A stretch of 5,669 nt of DNA, taken from contig CALCBL010000164.1 in NCBI GenBank assembly GCA_937897495.1, forward strand, positions 1 to 5,669, read 5' to 3'. Within the stretch, counting starts at the first letter, position 1, and each line of letters opens with the position of its first letter. The position numbers were made by a program, and so were the translations under genes. The DNA is from an uncultured Burkholderiales bacterium. GTDB lineage: Bacteria > Pseudomonadota > Gammaproteobacteria > Burkholderiales > Burkholderiaceae_C. This document shows, in pieces, positions 5,613 to 5,669 of the stretch. The notes beneath the pieces were generated by a model, which was not told the origin of the DNA, did no database searches, and saw nothing but the letters and a program-made list of their open reading frames with translations.

Positions 5613-5669
5613 TCAATTCACAAACTGCTCAGAGCCCACAATGCCCAGCTTGGTCAGCCCAATGCGCTG
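5613..5669 (-). CDS. exbD: C-terminal end of a converging gene, probably ExbD/TolR-family biopolymer transport protein
   Basis: On the minus strand an open frame enters from the right edge and ends in TGA at 5615-5613. The 18 visible residues are QRIGLTKLGIVGSEQFVN. They resemble the last part of ExbD, where E. coli has AGYLKIGLVGEE near the C terminus; the shared pattern is hydrophobic-G-hydrophobic-x-K-x-G-hydrophobic-V-G-x-E. ExbD is an inner-membrane protein with a periplasmic domain that, with ExbB, passes proton-motive energy to TonB. The position just beyond a symmetric terminator supports a real convergent gene. With so little sequence, the family name is tentative; that it is the end of a gene is more secure. 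Confidence 0.55.
   Translation of the reverse strand, partial: QRIGLTKLGIVGSEQFVN

Overview
The window looks like a piece of a betaproteobacterial chromosome, most likely Burkholderiales/Comamonadaceae. Base composition is moderate, near 50-55% GC by eye. The evidence is the combination of a HAAT-type (branched-chain amino acid-like) ABC transporter, a PaaK-like CoA ligase homologue, a Bug/TctC-type binding protein of the kind greatly expanded in these bacteria, and the style of the proteins. A freshwater Limnohabitans-like organism would fit, but this is inference from composition and gene content, not an identification.

Layout. Five genes lie head to tail on the + strand: (1) the 3' three quarters of a LivM-type permease (1-830), cut by the left edge; (2) a 445-residue periplasmic LivK-type binding protein (874-2211); (3) a LivF-type ATPase (2320-3129); (4) a 420-residue phenylacetate-CoA ligase-like protein (3158-4420); (5) a 327-residue Bug/TctC-type periplasmic binding protein (4553-5536). 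A strong, symmetric Rho-independent terminator (5552-5582) closes the run. It probably also serves a converging minus-strand gene, of which only the last 18 codons are in the window (5613-5669, ExbD/TolR-like).

How the genes work together. Genes 1-4 are spaced 43, 108 and 28 bases apart and read as one operon. The binding protein captures a small solute in the periplasm, LivM (with a LivH presumably encoded upstream, off-window) forms the channel, and LivF (with an off-window LivG) powers it. The ligase-like protein is tightly coupled to livF, so the imported solute may be a carboxylate, perhaps aromatic, that is activated or bound after entry. However, the ligase-like protein lacks the usual Ser/Thr/Gly ATP loop, so its chemistry is uncertain. 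Gene 5 sits after a 132-base gap, has its own strong ribosome binding site, and has no TctA/TctB membrane partners here. It could be a separate transcription unit.

The non-coding part most worth attention is the 108-base gap between the binding-protein gene and livF. It is filled almost entirely by three perfect or near-perfect hairpins, two of which compete for the same bases. I see no mobile element, CRISPR array, tRNA or rRNA. Most of the window is ordinary transport-operon sequence, and I do not see a clearly new system.
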